Positions 28,635 to 42,049 of a DNA stretch of 64,000 nucleotides are shown here, piece by piece (position 1 is the first letter of the stretch; every line of letters begins with the position of its first letter). Position numbers and translations under genes: made by a program. The notes beneath the pieces are model-generated. The model was not told the origin of the DNA, did no database searches, and saw only the letters and a list, made by a program, of their open reading frames with translations. The stretch covers positions 51,529,741 to 51,593,740 of the forward strand of contig CM041465.1 of the NCBI GenBank assembly GCA_023213395.1. Direction: 5' to 3'. The DNA comes from Cycas panzhihuaensis. Lineage: Eukaryota > Cycadophyta.

Positions 28635-29206
28635 ACAATGCCAATACAAAGTCACTTAAAAGTAATAAAAAGGATCCTCAAATACTTGAAGGGCACTATG
28701 CAATATGGACTTGAATTTAAACACAACGACAATTTCAAGTTGGAAGGATTTAAAGATTTTGATTGGACTAGATGTGAGAAAAGTAGGAGGTCAATTTCTA
28801 GATACTATTTTAGTTTAAGATCAACTACTATCACTTGGAGAAATCAAAGGTAACCTAATATTATTTTGTCTGTAATTGATATAAAGTATAAGAATACAAT
28901 TACAGTAACTACTAAAGCCATTTAGTTTTGACAAATTTTGAGGATATTGGATTATATCAATTAGAACTAACTAAATAGTACTATAATAATCAAAGTATAT
29001 TGAAGATCATTAAAGCATTATGTTTGATGCTTACACGAAATATATTGAGGTACATTATCACTTTATTCATGATTGATTAAGATGGTATGTAGGCCAAAGA
29101 AAGAACAATTAGTTAACATCTTTACCAAACCACTAGTAGGAGATAAATTTTAAACATTTAGGGATGGTTTAGGTATTAGAATTAATGAATTAAACTTAAA
29201 GGGGAG
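28635..29206 (+). pseudogene. Copia K, RNase H end and polypurine tract
   Basis: Continuation of copia K after element L. It reads PIQSHLKVIKRILKYLKGT, then GLEFKHNDNFKLEGF, then DFDWTRCEKSRRSISRYYF, and the end signature EQLVNIFTKPL near 29105. The polypurine tract AAAGGGGAG ends at 29206, next to the LTR. Confidence 0.88.
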
Positions 29207-29724
29207 TGTTGAAATATTAATGTTTATTAGGCTCATAACTTTGAACTATGAGCCTTCCTCTTATTGAATGTATTTTCATTTATTTTTAAATTGTTATTAT
29301 AGGAAAGATAAGTCATTGGGGATTGCTTAACGTTCCACACAAGTATTATTAGGAATTTCTAAATATTCATTTATTGTTATATTTATGAATGTTATTTATG
29401 AATTGTGAAAGATGAATGGGAATAATATAAAAATTATGAATTAGAAATTAATATTCCTTATAGAATGTTATTTATCCATTATCATTAGATTTTGGTTTTA
29501 ACATCGATATTATACCTAGTAGTTTCTGTCTTCTATAATTGAATATTGCTCGCATATATGATCTATTGTGTATTATAACTTCTTTTAATCTTTTTTAGTT
29601 TTTCTGTATAAGTGATACTTACATGCATGCATAATCTCCTATATCGTATGAAAGCATGCATATTATATTTTTTCAAGTTAGTATTAGAAGTGTTGTGATC
29701 TAAAAAATGTATATTTCTCCAACA
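29207..29724 (+). repeat. LTR of copia K, followed by its own primer-binding site
   Basis: It starts TGTTGAAATATTAATG after the polypurine tract and ends TTTCTCCAACA at 29724. A primer-binding site TGGTATCTAAGC follows directly at 29725. A terminal 3' LTR would be followed by a target-site duplication instead. The layout internal-LTR-PBS suggests an LTR shared by two copies joined in tandem, for example after unequal recombination. Confidence 0.75.
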
Positions 29725-30412
29725 TGGTATCTAAGCTATCGTGGTCATGTACATATGAAGTTAAGCTTACTTTTTTCAGGTATAAATCCTTATATTTCAA
29801 GTTTTTTTAAATAAAAATTACCTGATAAGATCTTTCTAGTAAGCTCTAGAGTAAATTTTGTAAAATTTTCAAATATTTTAAGTTATTTTCCTTATAAAAA
29901 TAAAAAAAGAATTTTTATTATAAAATTTTATTGATAATTGTTGTGGATCTTTTTTATTTTTATTAAATCTTAGATTTTTATTATTGTGAATCTCAAAAAG
30001 AGATATGTAACACTCTTATTTTTAGTGAAAATCCAATGCAACCCCTTAAGTGTAGAGCAAGTTATTCAAATCTTCCAATAGTTTCAATACCCTAAGGTTC
30101 CTCTAAGTAAGGGATATAACAAGATCTTTATCTTTATGTGGTAAAATGACTCAAACCTAATTTAGATTCAAATGTAATTTAGATAATCACTCAACATGTA
30201 ATATGCAGTCTTCACAAGGAAGTGAATAACACATTAACATATGGAATACTAGTAATTTCAATTGAAAAGTATGAAGCCATAATATTACATACATGAATAT
30301 TTCCTTGGTTTGAATCAAATGTTAAAATATAAAATCAAAGCTAAACAAAATAACTTGGTAGACTTTATTATTATGATAAATTATTAGGCAACGGAGACAC
30401 TTGATATGGGTG
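29725..30412. other. Start of a second internal region after the K LTR, then unassigned DNA
   Basis: It begins with the primer-binding site at 29725 and continues as AT-rich leader-like sequence. I see no coding remnant before the satellite starts near 30413. Confidence 0.5.
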
Positions 30413-30653
30413 ATTTTTCTTTAGATTTATTAATTATCCTTTGGCAGTTTATCACATTATTGTGTCTTACCTCTATGAGGAATTTACTCACTTGGCCTTT
30501 GCTCCTTAAGTATTTTACTATACTGCTAAAATTTATTAGCCCTAAATCTCCTATACTATATGACATATTTGCCCTCCCTTCTTCCCCTTCCATTTTTAAA
30601 AATCCATTCAATAAACTTTTAAGTAGCCTCATTAAAAAATAACACCAAAAATC

Positions 30654-31032
30654 TATTAAAACATTTAATGACCCCTCATTGTATTTTATTTTACATGTAA
30701 GTGTGCCTTTTGTATTATAGGGTGAGAGCCTCTTTGTAACTTAAAATGTCATTTGTAGTTTGGTCAGGTTTACCCGCTTGTTGCTAAGTCAGCCAATTAT
30801 ATTATTTGTATTTGGGCTTCATATGCTTATAAATTAAGCACGATCCCTTCATTTATACATTGATTTTTTGATATATGCAAAAGCTTTACTCAAATTTAGA
30901 TGCATAATGTAACCAATTTACTTGTAGCGCATTCCAAAAATAAATTTACTTTATTGTTTTATATTAATCTTAGTTTCTACTTTCGATTTATTTGAGTGTA
31001 CATGTTATATGATCCTATTGATAAATTTGGCA
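30654..31032 (+). repeat. 5' LTR of copia D
   Basis: It starts TATTAAAACATTT (the 3' copy has TGTTAAAACATTT) and ends AAATTTGGCA. The TATA box GCTTATAAATTAAGC lies near 30827 and is itself within a short palindrome. Confidence 0.93.
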
Positions 31033-31701
31033 TGGTGTTAGAGCTTGTAATGTGCATTTTATTTAGTTTATTGTGAGTTTGGCTAAGAAACAATGGCCCG
31101 TTCATCAATAATGGCACTGTATTAATCTCCATTTTTATATTTTACAATTACTTTCAATGTTTTTCAACAAATTTGACACTTCTATAGGGTGTATTTACCA
31201 TGTAGCTACTCTCGTTTACTACCTGACAGACTAGTATAAGTCCTTTAGCCTCACCACTGTAGTTTTACGTAGAAACAATATGTCATCTCCATCATTTTCT
31301 ATCGTTCAACCTCTGTTCCACCATTTTCAACGGTCATTTGATACAAATCTTACTTCTTGGAGTCAGATTTGACCTCTAATTACTCTTAGACTCATGGTGC
31401 TACTAGTTGGAGGCTGTCTATAGTAGATTAGAGTGTTTTCTAATGTAAATAAATAAAAAATTTAAGATATGAGGGTTATAACTCCTCTGTGCACTCCATC
31501 GACTATTTTTCTACTGTGAAACCTAGTACAACCCATTTGGAGCTTCGATCATAAATATTCAAGCCCTACATCGGTCTTTGATTGAGTACATAGCTGGTTG
31601 ATGTAAATTTGATCCATTTTTAAGTAATTTAATCACATAATCCTACCCTCATTTTTCACATTTGGCACAGTTACCATGAACCAATTTTTTGTTTAATTTA
31701 C

Positions 31702-31758
<57 letters not shown>

Positions 31759-33040
31759 CAAAGTTAAAGATAAATTTAATCAAATCTAAATCTTCTCTTA
31801 AATCCATGAGAGGTGATTTGCACTAGTTGATGGTCATATGGAGAACCCTCTGTGATCAAGGGCTTATTAGCATAAAGGGAAGACTTCAAATTCCTTATGC
31901 TCTCTTTAATAGTTTTTGTAAATTCAAAAATCTTATTTGATATTGAATAGCTATTTTAAATCTACTAGCCCCTTAGTCGCCTAGCTAGTGGTCATATACA
32001 TTTATTCTGTGATTGGGGGCTTAAGCCTATTCCACTTCAGTTTTCTATCCATAAAGAGTACCTGGTACTATTTTAGCCGTAACTTCTCAATGAGATGTTA
32101 GATTTAAACACTGTCTAAACCGTTAGAATTTTGGTTCAGAGGCCTATAGTTTAAACCAGATTTTATTTAGTTTTGAGTAATTTTCTAAGGGTTTCTTAGT
32201 AGTTAAAGTTGACACTTATGTTTAGGCTACTATAAGTCTTATTTTCACAAATTGAAGGCTTTTTTTTTATTTTGCAAAGAATATATCTACTAAATGTTGG
32301 TTATATATATCTTATATACTATCCTATCTTATTTTTATTTAACAAGTATTTGTGCTTTGTGGTTGGAAGTGTTCTTCTTGTATGAAGGAGGTTGATCTTC
32401 ACTTGAAGCAAAGTTTATTAAAAGAGCATCTTAAACCCTCTTATTTCTTTTAAGTTATTATTATTTTTTAGTTTCTTTACTTTTATTTTATAAAAAGAAC
32501 TCTCTTTATAAATAATATCACATTTTAAAATTAATTTTAGCTCAAAACATTAAGAAAGATAACTCCTAATTTACAAGACAACTTTACCAGCCTTGTAAGG
32601 GGAATAGTTAGGATCCTTGAAGTTACCATTCCACACATGTTATTAGTTCTTCTTGAATTATGTGGATATTAGAGAAAACCATTGGCTATAAGGTGTATTA
32701 AGTGGCAGGCTGAGGTATAAACCTTACCTTAGAGTTTGGAGACCAGGCTAGATCCAGAGGAGGTGAGTGCCTTGGTTAGTAGTTCTCAACTAGATCTATC
32801 ATTAGGCATAAGTCTGATGCAATAGACCAATAAGTCAGGGTGGTCTTTGACCTTTTTAATATCCCATGTACTAAGGTATATAAAGCTTAGAGCTCATATA
32901 CCAATATATAGAGCCCATAAATTTACCACTTGTAGGTAGGCACCACTAGATAGAATAATAATTGAGGGCTTCTTAGAGACCCCTAAATTTAACATTCTAG
33001 TTTAGTAGTCCTACTAGGTAGATAAGACATTAAAACAAAA
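31033..33040 (+). other. Leader of copia D, shared in part with copia B
   Basis: About 2 kb without coding signal. It has a (TA)n tract at 31703-31755. From about 31840 to 33030 it matches the leader of copia B in order and spacing. The words GTGATTGGGGGCT, CTTGTAAGGGGAAT, TAGATCTATC and ACTAAGGTATATA occur in both. Confidence 0.75.
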
Positions 33041-36000
33041 ATGGCACTCTAAAATAGTAACTCAAATGCTTTTGTCTAATAACATTAAACTAAGTAGTAT
33101 AAATAACTTTTTAGTTTGAAAGAAATAAGTTAAAAGTTTTCTTTTTATGAATGATTATTGGGCCTATGTCAATGGTGATATACCTCTACCCATACTTACT
33201 AAGGATCTAAATGATCCCACTATTAAAATTTTTCTAGATCCAATTGCCTTAGTTAATTTCAAAGCTAAGGAGAACATTGTCCTCTTATTCCTCCACTTAG
33301 TTGTAGAAGATTAAGTAGATCAAAATATTAAAACAACCAAAACCTCCCAAAAAGCTTGGGGCATTATTTGCACCCTTTATGAGAGGAAAGATAACTCTAG
33401 GTCATTAACTTTAAAGGCGTGCCTCTTTGGTATACCCTTTGTTGGAACCATCACAACCCATCTAACTAAAGTTAAAATAATTAGAAACTAACTTATCATC
33501 CTTGGTGAACCTCCCTCTGACCATGACCTTATGTTTAACATCCTCAACATCCTTCCTATAGAATATATCAATTTTGTATCTAGACTTCATAATACCTTTA
33601 CTAAAATAGACTTCAACACCTTTGAAGGACTCTTGCTTAGGGAAAAGAACATTCTCAATCACCAAGGAGTGGCATCAACTTTTGACTTTGCCTTTACATT
33701 TGTATTTAGGAATTCATGAATGAACAAGCCACCTTAATAACCAAGCTAGTAACTAAGTCATCGGTAAACCCTTTCTCATCAATTTGGCTCCTTAAATGTC
33801 TTACAACAGCTAAATAGCCAACATATCAACAACAACAGTCTTAATAGCCTTAATAACCACAATAATCTCAACCACCAAGGAATCAACAACGTAGATAAAT
33901 GTCACTTGCATATGTTATGAAAAAATGGGCACATTATTGTTGACTGTAAAAGGAGACTAGATGACTTTTAAATGTTTCAAAAATATGGGGGATAATCATA
34001 TGGACCCAACTTTTAATAAAGAGGCCCTTACTTTCAATAAGAAGGCCCTAGTTTTCCATAAGGAGGAGTAGCTTTTAATAACCAGGCTAATACTTCTAAT
34101 AAAATTGGAATCAAAGGTAGAACCAAAACCAATGTTAACTAAACAGGTAAAGGTTCTAACCAAAAAACCCAAGGAACAATCAAAATCCTAAAGAAGGAGG
34201 TAATATGGTTGATACTCAGGGCACCTCCCAAAACTTATTGTTTATAACTTTGTCATCCTAATATGATGGAAATTCTTAGTTACTAGATTCCAATGTCACA
34301 CGTCATATGACTAGCACCAAAGACTTACTGGAGGAGACTTATCTAATTTAAGCTCAAACTATCATATTTGGAGACAACCTCACTTATGATGTGACCAAAT
34401 TGGAAGGGATCCCATTGCATTAAAGGCTTTTAAAATTTGGCAGTATATAAATAATATCTTTCTAGTTCCAGACATGAAGATGAACTTGCTCTCTATTAGC
34501 CAAATTGAGAAGCAAAACTTAGATGTCCTTTTTAGTCAAGGCATATGCACAATCACAAACCATGCTATTGGAGAACTCATTGTAATAAGACATGAAGATA
34601 GTGGCCTATACAGACTTAACAAAGTCCCTCTCACTATTATTCTACCATAAAAATCATGTTCTGTGGCACATAATAATGACCTTAACAATGGGAAAGCAAT
34701 CATGGCTTAAGACCTACCCCTTAACCAAGATTAAGGTGAATGTTTATATTCTAAAGAGAAACCTTCCTCCAATAACACCAAGGACCAACTATAGCATCAA
34801 TGCTTAGGTTACTTAAATATGCAAAGCCTAAATCTCATGTCTAGGCTACATATGGTGTATGGACTACTAAGGATAAGGAGAAATAATTATATTTATGAGG
34901 TCTACTTAGTTGGCAAGTAATATAGAGAATAATTCCCATAAAAGAAAGCATGGAGAGCCTCAAAACCATTGGGTTTGGTCCACTTAGATATTTACCCATG
35001 TTAGTTCCTTCAATTAATAGGAACCTATTTTTCATGACCTTTATTGATGATTATTCTAGGAAAGTTTGAGTCTACTTCCTTAGAAATAAATTCTATGCCT
35101 TTGACAAGTTTAAAGAATTCAAAGCTGAGGTAGAAAATAAAAGTGACATGAACATTAATGTGTTAAGATCTAATAATATAGTAGAGTACATATCCAACCA
35201 ATTCATCAACTTTTGTAAATAATATAACATTAAACACCCATTCTTATCCCCTCATATACCTCAATAAAATAGTGTAGCAAAATAGATGAACCAAATATTG
35301 GCGAATAAAGCAAAAGCCATGTTGAGTGTTTCTAGTCTTGCTACTCAGTTTTGGGTTGAAGCCATATCAACTATTGTTTATCTAACCAACATATGTGTCA
35401 CTCTAGCAATTAGAAATATCACTCCTGAGGAGGTTTGGTCAGGCATCAAACTAATAGTTTCTTATTTAATGACATTCAGTTGTACAACCTACAAATTCAT
35501 CCCTAAGGAGAATAGGAAAAAACTAGATGATAAAAGGCTCAAGTGCATTTTTCTTGGCTATGTACTTAGATGTAAAGCCTACAAAATATATGACACTGTT
35601 GGAAACCAAGGATATACTGCTTATGATAATATTTATTGAAGATACTAAGGACTTAAATTCCTCATAAATTTAATTTATAGTAAAAATTAATGTTGGTACA
35701 CCTAAAGAGCCTCTTGTACCAATTTTTGAGCTACTAGCACCCACATCCTCCTATAAACTAGGTTCATCTTTGGTTCCAACAACCTCAACACTCACATCAG
35801 ATGTTAGCATATCAATGCCACATATATCAGTTGATAATCTTTAGGTGCATCAATATTTAACCACCTCCTCATTGGCTACAATAATTGCTAAAGGATGCCC
35901 CACTTTCTCCCACAACTCCCAAAAGAGAGTCTAAAATGAGACACTCTACCAACTATGCCTTAATGCCATGTGTCCTTGAGACCTTTGAGCCTTCCATATT

Positions 36001-37500
36001 TGAGAAGGCAGTTAAAGACCAAACATGGAAAGCAATAATAGATGAAGAGCCAAACTCTATCCTTAAGAATGACACATAGGAGCTACTAAAACTGCCACGT
36101 AGAAAGAAGTCAATTGACTGTTGATGGCTTTACAAGACCAAATTCTATATTGATGGCACCATCAAATATCACACAGCTCACCTAGTTGTAAGAGGTTTCA
36201 AACAGCAAGAGGGGATTGACTATGATGAGACCTTTGCACTTATTGCCAACATGAACACATTTTATTTGGTTATGTCTCTTATGGCTTAATTCAACTGGCC
36301 CATATGCCAAATGGATGTGAAGAGTGCTTTCATAAATAAAGAGCTTATTGAAGAGGTTTTCATGATGTAACCTCCCAACTATGCTATTCCTAGCAAATAA
36401 CACTTAGTCTGCATACTTAAGAAAGCCTTATATCGATTGAAGTAAGCATCGTATGCCTTATATGCTAAGATTTGATGATTTTTTTCACAAAGCATAGATT
36501 CACTTGTTCACCCTATGGTTTGAGATAACTTGATCACAATCATTGCGCTCTATGTGGATGACTTAGCAATAACTGATAATGATAGTGAAGGTATAACTTG
36601 GTTAAAACTGAATTGAAAAGAAGCTTAGAGATGACATATCTTGGGTTACTACACTATTTTCTTAGCATTTAAGTGTGGTAGGAACTAAGACACATATTCC
36701 TATCATAATCCAAGTACTTCAATGAACTTTTACAGTGGTTCAGAATGATTGACTACAAGCCTGCACTAATTCTAATGAAAATAGAAACCAAACTCAACTT
36801 GGACGAACAAGGAAAGCCTTTTGATCCTACGTTATACTGGTAGTTGGTTAGGAGCCTCAACTACCTCACTCACACTCACCTGGATATTTCTTATATAGTT
36901 AAAATTTATTTTAGGTACATGTTGTAGCCCAAAGCATCCCATTAGAAAGCTGCTACCAGAATCTTTAAGTATATCTATTGCACACATCGGTTTAGACTTG
37001 ACTACAACTAAATTGAATCTCCTATCTTGAAAGGATACATAGATGCTAATTCGGCAGGTTACTAAGACATACACCATTCAATATCAGGATACTGTTTTGA
37101 CATGGACTTAGTTGTAATCTCTTGGAGCTATAAGAAACAACTTAATGTTGCTCTCCCCTCCATCGAAGTAAAATATAAAGTAGTTGTCCATGACACTACA
37201 TAGTTGATTTAGTTATGTAGGATTCTTGTTGAGCTTGGGCTTCAAAAAATTTCTACTACTACTCTCTTTTATGACAACCAAAGTGTGTTGAAAATGACAA
37301 AGAATCTTGTTTTCCATACTCAAACCAAGCACATATAGGTCTATCATCACTTCATCTATGAGTATATTCAAAATAGATAAGTTAACCTTATATACTGACT
37401 AAATGAGGACCTAGTTACAGATATCTTCACTAAAGCACTTGGCAAACCAAAGTTTGAAAGGTTTTGGAATAACCTCGACATCAAATCCAATAAAGTTGTC
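33041..37500 (+). pseudogene. Copia D gag-pol polyprotein remnant
   Basis: Gag starts near 33041, with recognisable sequence at 33150-33690. A zinc-knuckle relic lies near 33900 (CHLHMLWKNGHIIVDCK). A protease relic near 34283 reads LLDSNVTRHMTS. Integrase follows: TFIDDYSRKV near 35039, SDN-type remnant VLRSNN at 35160, then a long frame 35286-35639 (KAKAMLSVSSLATQFWVEA, KLDDKRLKCIFLGY). RT runs from 35970 (FEPSIFEKAVKDQTW, HLVVRGFKQQEGIDYDETFA, QMDVKSAFINKELIEEVF) and keeps an intact-looking ALYVDDLAITDND at 36550. RNase H runs from 36840 to 37470 and ends DIFTKALGKPKFERF. Many stops and frame shifts are present. Confidence 0.92.
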
Positions 37501-37512
37501 ACTAAGGGAGGA

Positions 37513-37890
37513 TGTTAAAACATTTAAAAACCCCTCATTATATTTTATTTTACATGTAAGTGTACTTCTTGTATCATAGGATGAGATCCCCTTTGTAAAT
37601 TAAAATGTAATTTATAGTTTGGTTGGGTTTGCCCACTTGCTACTAAGTTAACCAATCATATTGTTTGTATTTGGATTTGTATGCTTATAAATTAAGCATG
37701 ATCCCTTCATTTGTACATTGGTCTTTTGACATATACAAAAGATCTACTCAAATTTAAATGCATGGTGTAACCGATTTACCCATAGCACATTCCTAAAATC
37801 AATTTACTCTATTGTTTTATGTTAATTTTAGTTTTTGCTTTTGATTTATTTGAATGTACATGTTATATGATCTTATTGATAAATTTTGCA
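37513..37890 (+). repeat. 3' LTR of copia D
   Basis: It starts TGTTAAAACATTT after the purine tract and ends AAATTTTGCA, followed by the AAATC duplication. Its TATA box GCTTATAAATTAAGC matches the 5' copy. Confidence 0.94.
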
Positions 37891-40792
37891 AAATCATATA
37901 AAAATCTTCATTTTACTTTCCTTTGGCAGTTTGTTTTAGTTTGGTATTTTTTTGATGCAAAGCCCTTACATGTTAGAATACTCAATGTATGTTTAAAAAC
38001 TCTTTATATATTTGGAAACTTTGTGTATGTATATAAACTTTCCTTAAAAAAAAAAAATTACAGAGAAATAAATAATGCTCTAGTTTTAAAATGATTTTTC
38101 ATCTTAAGTTGCATTATTTTTTCATCCTCATGAACTTTTATTTCATGTTATGTCATTTCATAAATCTCCAAATTCTTCAACTTTTCAAATATTCATGAAG
38201 TTGCAAACTTACTCCCCTCATGAACTTAATAAATTTCCTTCATGAATTTGTACTTTACAGAGTGTCAAATTTTTTATTTTATGATCTTTTAAGAATTTCT
38301 CATTCCTTGCATTTCATAATATGTGCCAACTTCACAAAGTCTTCACATTGCTCATTTCATGCTTTACTCTTCACAAACCTCACAAACTCAACTTCATGCT
38401 ATCTCGATGGTGATCTTACAAAGCACAAAATGCAAAATTAAATGTCCTAACATTTTTCTTCAAATTTGTCAATTATCCTTTCATAGTTTATCACATTATT
38501 GTATCTCACCTTTGTGGGGAATTTACTCACCTGGTCTTTTCCCTTTAAGCATTTTACTATACAACCAAAATTTCTTGACCTGAAATTTCCTCTATTAGAT
38601 CATATCTTTTCCATCTCTTCTTTCCCTTTTGGTTTTGGAATCCATGCAATAACTTTTTAAATAGCCTCGCTAAAAAGTAATGCCAAACATCATATGAAAA
38701 TATTCATTTTACTTTCTTTTAGCAATTTGTTTTAATTTGCTATTTTTTTGATGCAAAGCCCATACATATTAGAATGCTCAATGTATGTTCGAAAACTTTG
38801 TATATGTTTGGAAACTTACTTCAAAACATTTGCTATTTGCAAAGAAATAAATAATGCTCTATTTTCTGAACAAAATTTCATCTTCTCAAACCATAAGATT
38901 TTTGCATCCTCATGAACTTCTACTTTGTGTTATGCCATCTCACAAATCTTTAAATTCTTCAACTTTTCAAATATTCATGAGGTTGCAAATTTACTCCCGT
39001 CATGAGCTTCACAAATTTTCTTCATGGATTTACACTTTATAGAATACCAATTTGTTATTTTCTAATCTTTTTCTTTTATGAAATTTTCATTCTTTGCATT
39101 TCACGAATTGTGCCAAGTTCATAAAGTCTTTGTATTACTCATTTCATGCTTTGCCCTTTATGTGAACTCAACTTCTTTTTATCTCAATGGTGATCTTAAC
39201 AAAGCATAAAATGCAAAATAAACTCTCCTTGCATTTTTCTTTAGATTTGTCAATCATCCTTTTGTAATTTATCACATTACAATGTCTCACCTCTATAAGG
39301 AATTTACTCACCCAGCTTTCGTCCTTTGAGTATTTTACTATATTGCTAAAATTTTTGAGCTCTAAATCTCCTCGACTAGATTATATCTTTGCCCTGTCTT
39401 CTTCTCCTTCCTTTTTTGAAAATCCATGCAATAAACTTTTAAATAGTCTCACTAAAAAGCAATACTAAATCTTCATTTTATGTTCCTTTAGCAATTTGTT
39501 TTAGTTAGTTTTTTTTCTTTTTTTTGATGTAAAGCCCTTACATGTGAGAATATTCAATGCATGTTTGAAAACTCTATACTTGTTTGGAAACTTTGTGTAT
39601 GTATGTAGAATTTCCTTTAAAAAAATTACAATTTGTAGAGAAATAAATAAAGCTCAGCTTTTTGAATGATTTCTCATCTTCTAGAACTACAAGATTTTTG
39701 CATCCTCATGAACTTGTACTTTGTGTTATGCCATTTCATGAATCTCCAAATTCTTCAACTTTTCAAATATTTGTGAAGTTGTAAATTTACCCCCATCATG
39801 AACTTCATAAATTGCCTTCATGTATTTGTACTCATTCTTTGCATTTCACAAACTGTGCTAACTTCATAAAGTCTTCACATTGTTCATTTCATTCTTTGCT
39901 TTTCATGAATCTCATGCACTCATCTTCTTACTATCACAATGGTGATCTTACAAAGCATAGGATGTGAAATCAGCTCTCCTTACATTTTCTTTAGATTTGC
40001 CAATTGTCCTTTGGCAATTTATCACATTATTGTGTCTCATCTCTTTGAGGAATTTACTTACTTGATCTTTACCGTCTAAGAATTTTACCATACTGCTAAA
40101 ACTCATGGCTCTAAATCTCCACTACTAGATCATACCTTTTCCCTCTCTTCTTCCCCTTCTATTTTGAAAATCCATTCAATAAACTTTTAAATAGTCTCGC
40201 TAAAAAACAACACCAAAAATCACACAAAATTCTTTATTTTACTTTCCTTTGGCAATTTTGTTTTAGTTTTGTAATGTTTTTGATGTAAAACCCTTACATG
40301 TTAGAATACTCAATGTATGATTGAAAACTATATACATGTTTGAAAACTTTGTGTATGCATGCAAACTTTCCTTTAAAAAATTCACTATTTCTAGAGAAAT
40401 AAACAATGCTATATTTTTTGAATGTTTTCTCATGTTCTCAAATTGCATGATTTTTGCATCTTCATGAGCTTTTACTTTGTGTTATGTCGTTTCACAAATC
40501 TCCAAATTCTTCAACTTTTTAAATATTTGTAAAGTGGCAAATTTACTCCCTCATGAACTTCACAAATTACCTTAATAGATTTGCAGTTTAATGAATGCCA
40601 ATTCTTTTATTTTTTTGATCTTTTATGAATTTCTTATTCTTTGCATTTCGTGAACTATGCTGACTTTACAAAGTCTTCATATTGTTCATTTCATGCTTTA
40701 CTTTTCACAAATCTTGTGAACTCAACTTCTTGCTATCTCGATGGTGATCTCACAAAGTATATAATATAAAATTAACTCTCATTCTTTGTGTA

Positions 40793-41146
40793 TGTTGGAG
40801 TATCTTGATTCTCGACAAGAGTACCTAACCCATCCCCTTAGCATCGTGTGTATATCAACTTGGAATTAATCTTGGGCATGCAAGTGGGTTGTGTCAAGAC
40901 CAATTCTACCTAGGTCTTTTGGTGTTATGATAAACTCCTGCATGGTATCAAAGTGATGCTAGGGTTCAGGTCACCTTGAGTTTAGTTTGGAGGTGGGTGT
41001 TGGAGTATCTTGATTCTTTGCAGGTGTATTCAACTTGTCCTCTTGGCTTTGTAGGTGTATTGACCTGGGGTTAATTTTGGACATGTTAGTGGGTTCTGTC
41101 AAGACCAATTCCACCCAGGTTTTTTGGCACTATGGCAACTCCTACA
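40793..41146 (+). mobile_element. Miniature LTR retrotransposon (TRIM/SMART type), 354 bp
   Basis: Two direct repeats, 40793-40942 (150 bp) and 40998-41146 (149 bp), start TGTTGGAGTATCTTGATTC and end ACTCCTGCA or ACTCCTACA. A primer-binding site TGGTATCAAAGTG starts at 40943, exactly after the first LTR. The internal region is only 55 bp and ends in a purine-rich tract, TTTGGAGGTGGG, before the second LTR. Flanks are GTGTA (40788-40792) and GTATA (41147-41151), a TSD with one change. It carries the signals for reverse transcription but no gene, the definition of a TRIM. Each LTR holds an inverted repeat (AAGACC...GGTCTT, the second copy mutated). Confidence 0.88.
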
Positions 41147-41151
41147 GTATA

Positions 41152-42049
41152 CTTTGAATTTTTGGCATTTCATGAAGTCATGTAGGTGAATTTTATTTCT
41201 TTGTGGACTTAGAATTTTCTGAGCTCTATAGTTGTTTAATAGACCAAAACATAACATGTTTGGTCTAATAATCCACCAATATAAATTTATATATAAGATC
41301 ACCATATATATTGAGATGGGATTATTCATTAATTATTGCCTCACCATATATATTGGGATGGGATTATTTGTTGATTATTGCCTTTGCAAACTATATAAAA
41401 GTTAAATTTCTTAAACTTGTATTTTCTCAACCACTTAACCAAAATTAGTGGTCTTGAGTAAGGCAAAATCTATTCAACCATACTAATTCCCAAATTTATA
41501 ATCATGCCCATAGTATCAGGTTTTTACTACAAACCTATGAGCTTATGAACTCCAAAACAATGGTTTTAGAGTTTCTTGCTCTATTTTAATGATTAGAAAT
41601 TATAGGAGGAACATCATGAAACAGGTTAATGTCACAAGGTCATTACATTAGTTGATTATTTCTAAAAATGGTTTTAAGTAAATTTTAAATTAGATCACTT
41701 AAGTGAAATGCACTTTCATATGCATTATATATAATTTCATTTCACCTAATTTTAATGCTCCATCTCTCAATATAAAAGTAAAAACTCGATGGAGGAAGCT
41801 CATTCTTATCTCCCCATTTTGTGAGAGCTACTCTCTCTCTCAAGTCTCTCTTGCTCCTATGTTTGCCTTTCTGTTTAGTGCATGGAGATGAAGGATAGAT
41901 CCACTCTTTTCACATCATTATCCCCTTATTTTTGAAAAAGTTAACCCTTCAAGATCGAGTGATTCCTTACTAAACTTCAACAACTTAAATTCAAAGATAC
42001 AAGAATTATAGGTACTTAATAATCTTCACCACTTCACTAAGTATAACTT
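41152..42049. other. Unassigned DNA with a 42-bp tandem duplication
   Basis: AT-rich, with no gene signal. A 42-bp direct duplication at about 41299-41340 and 41341-41382 shares TCACCATATATATTG and GATGGGATTATT. Confidence 0.6.

Larger units (their letters stand above)
30654..37890 (+). mobile_element. Copia D, complete but inactivated LTR retrotransposon in the satellite
   Basis: This Ty1/copia element is 7.2 kb long, with a perfect TSD AAATC (30649-30653 and 37891-37895). LTRs are at 30654-31032 (379 bp) and 37513-37890 (378 bp). The primer-binding site TGGTGTTAGAGC starts at 31033, and the purine tract CTAAGGGAGGA ends at 37512. Coding order is gag, zinc knuckle, protease, integrase, RT, RNase H. 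It interrupts the first copy of the 0.78-kb satellite. Its LTRs and proteins are unlike those of copia A, B, C and E, but its leader matches that of B. Confidence 0.95.
30413..40780. repeat. Four-copy tandem repeat of about 0.78 kb, split by copia D
   Basis: Taking the unit to start at TTTTCTTYARATTTG, copies lie at 30413-30653 joined to 37896-38452 (about 798 bp), 38453-39232 (780), 39233-39983 (751) and 39984-40780 (797). Diagnostic words recur once per unit: TTTATCACATTA, GGAATTTACTCAC, CATTTTACTTTCCTTT, GATGCAAAGCCC and CTTCAACTTTT. Copy 1 is interrupted by copia D, whose TSD (AAATC) joins the two halves. There is no long ORF and no LTR or transposase signature. The copies differ at perhaps 15-20 percent of positions by eye. 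Confidence 0.9.
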
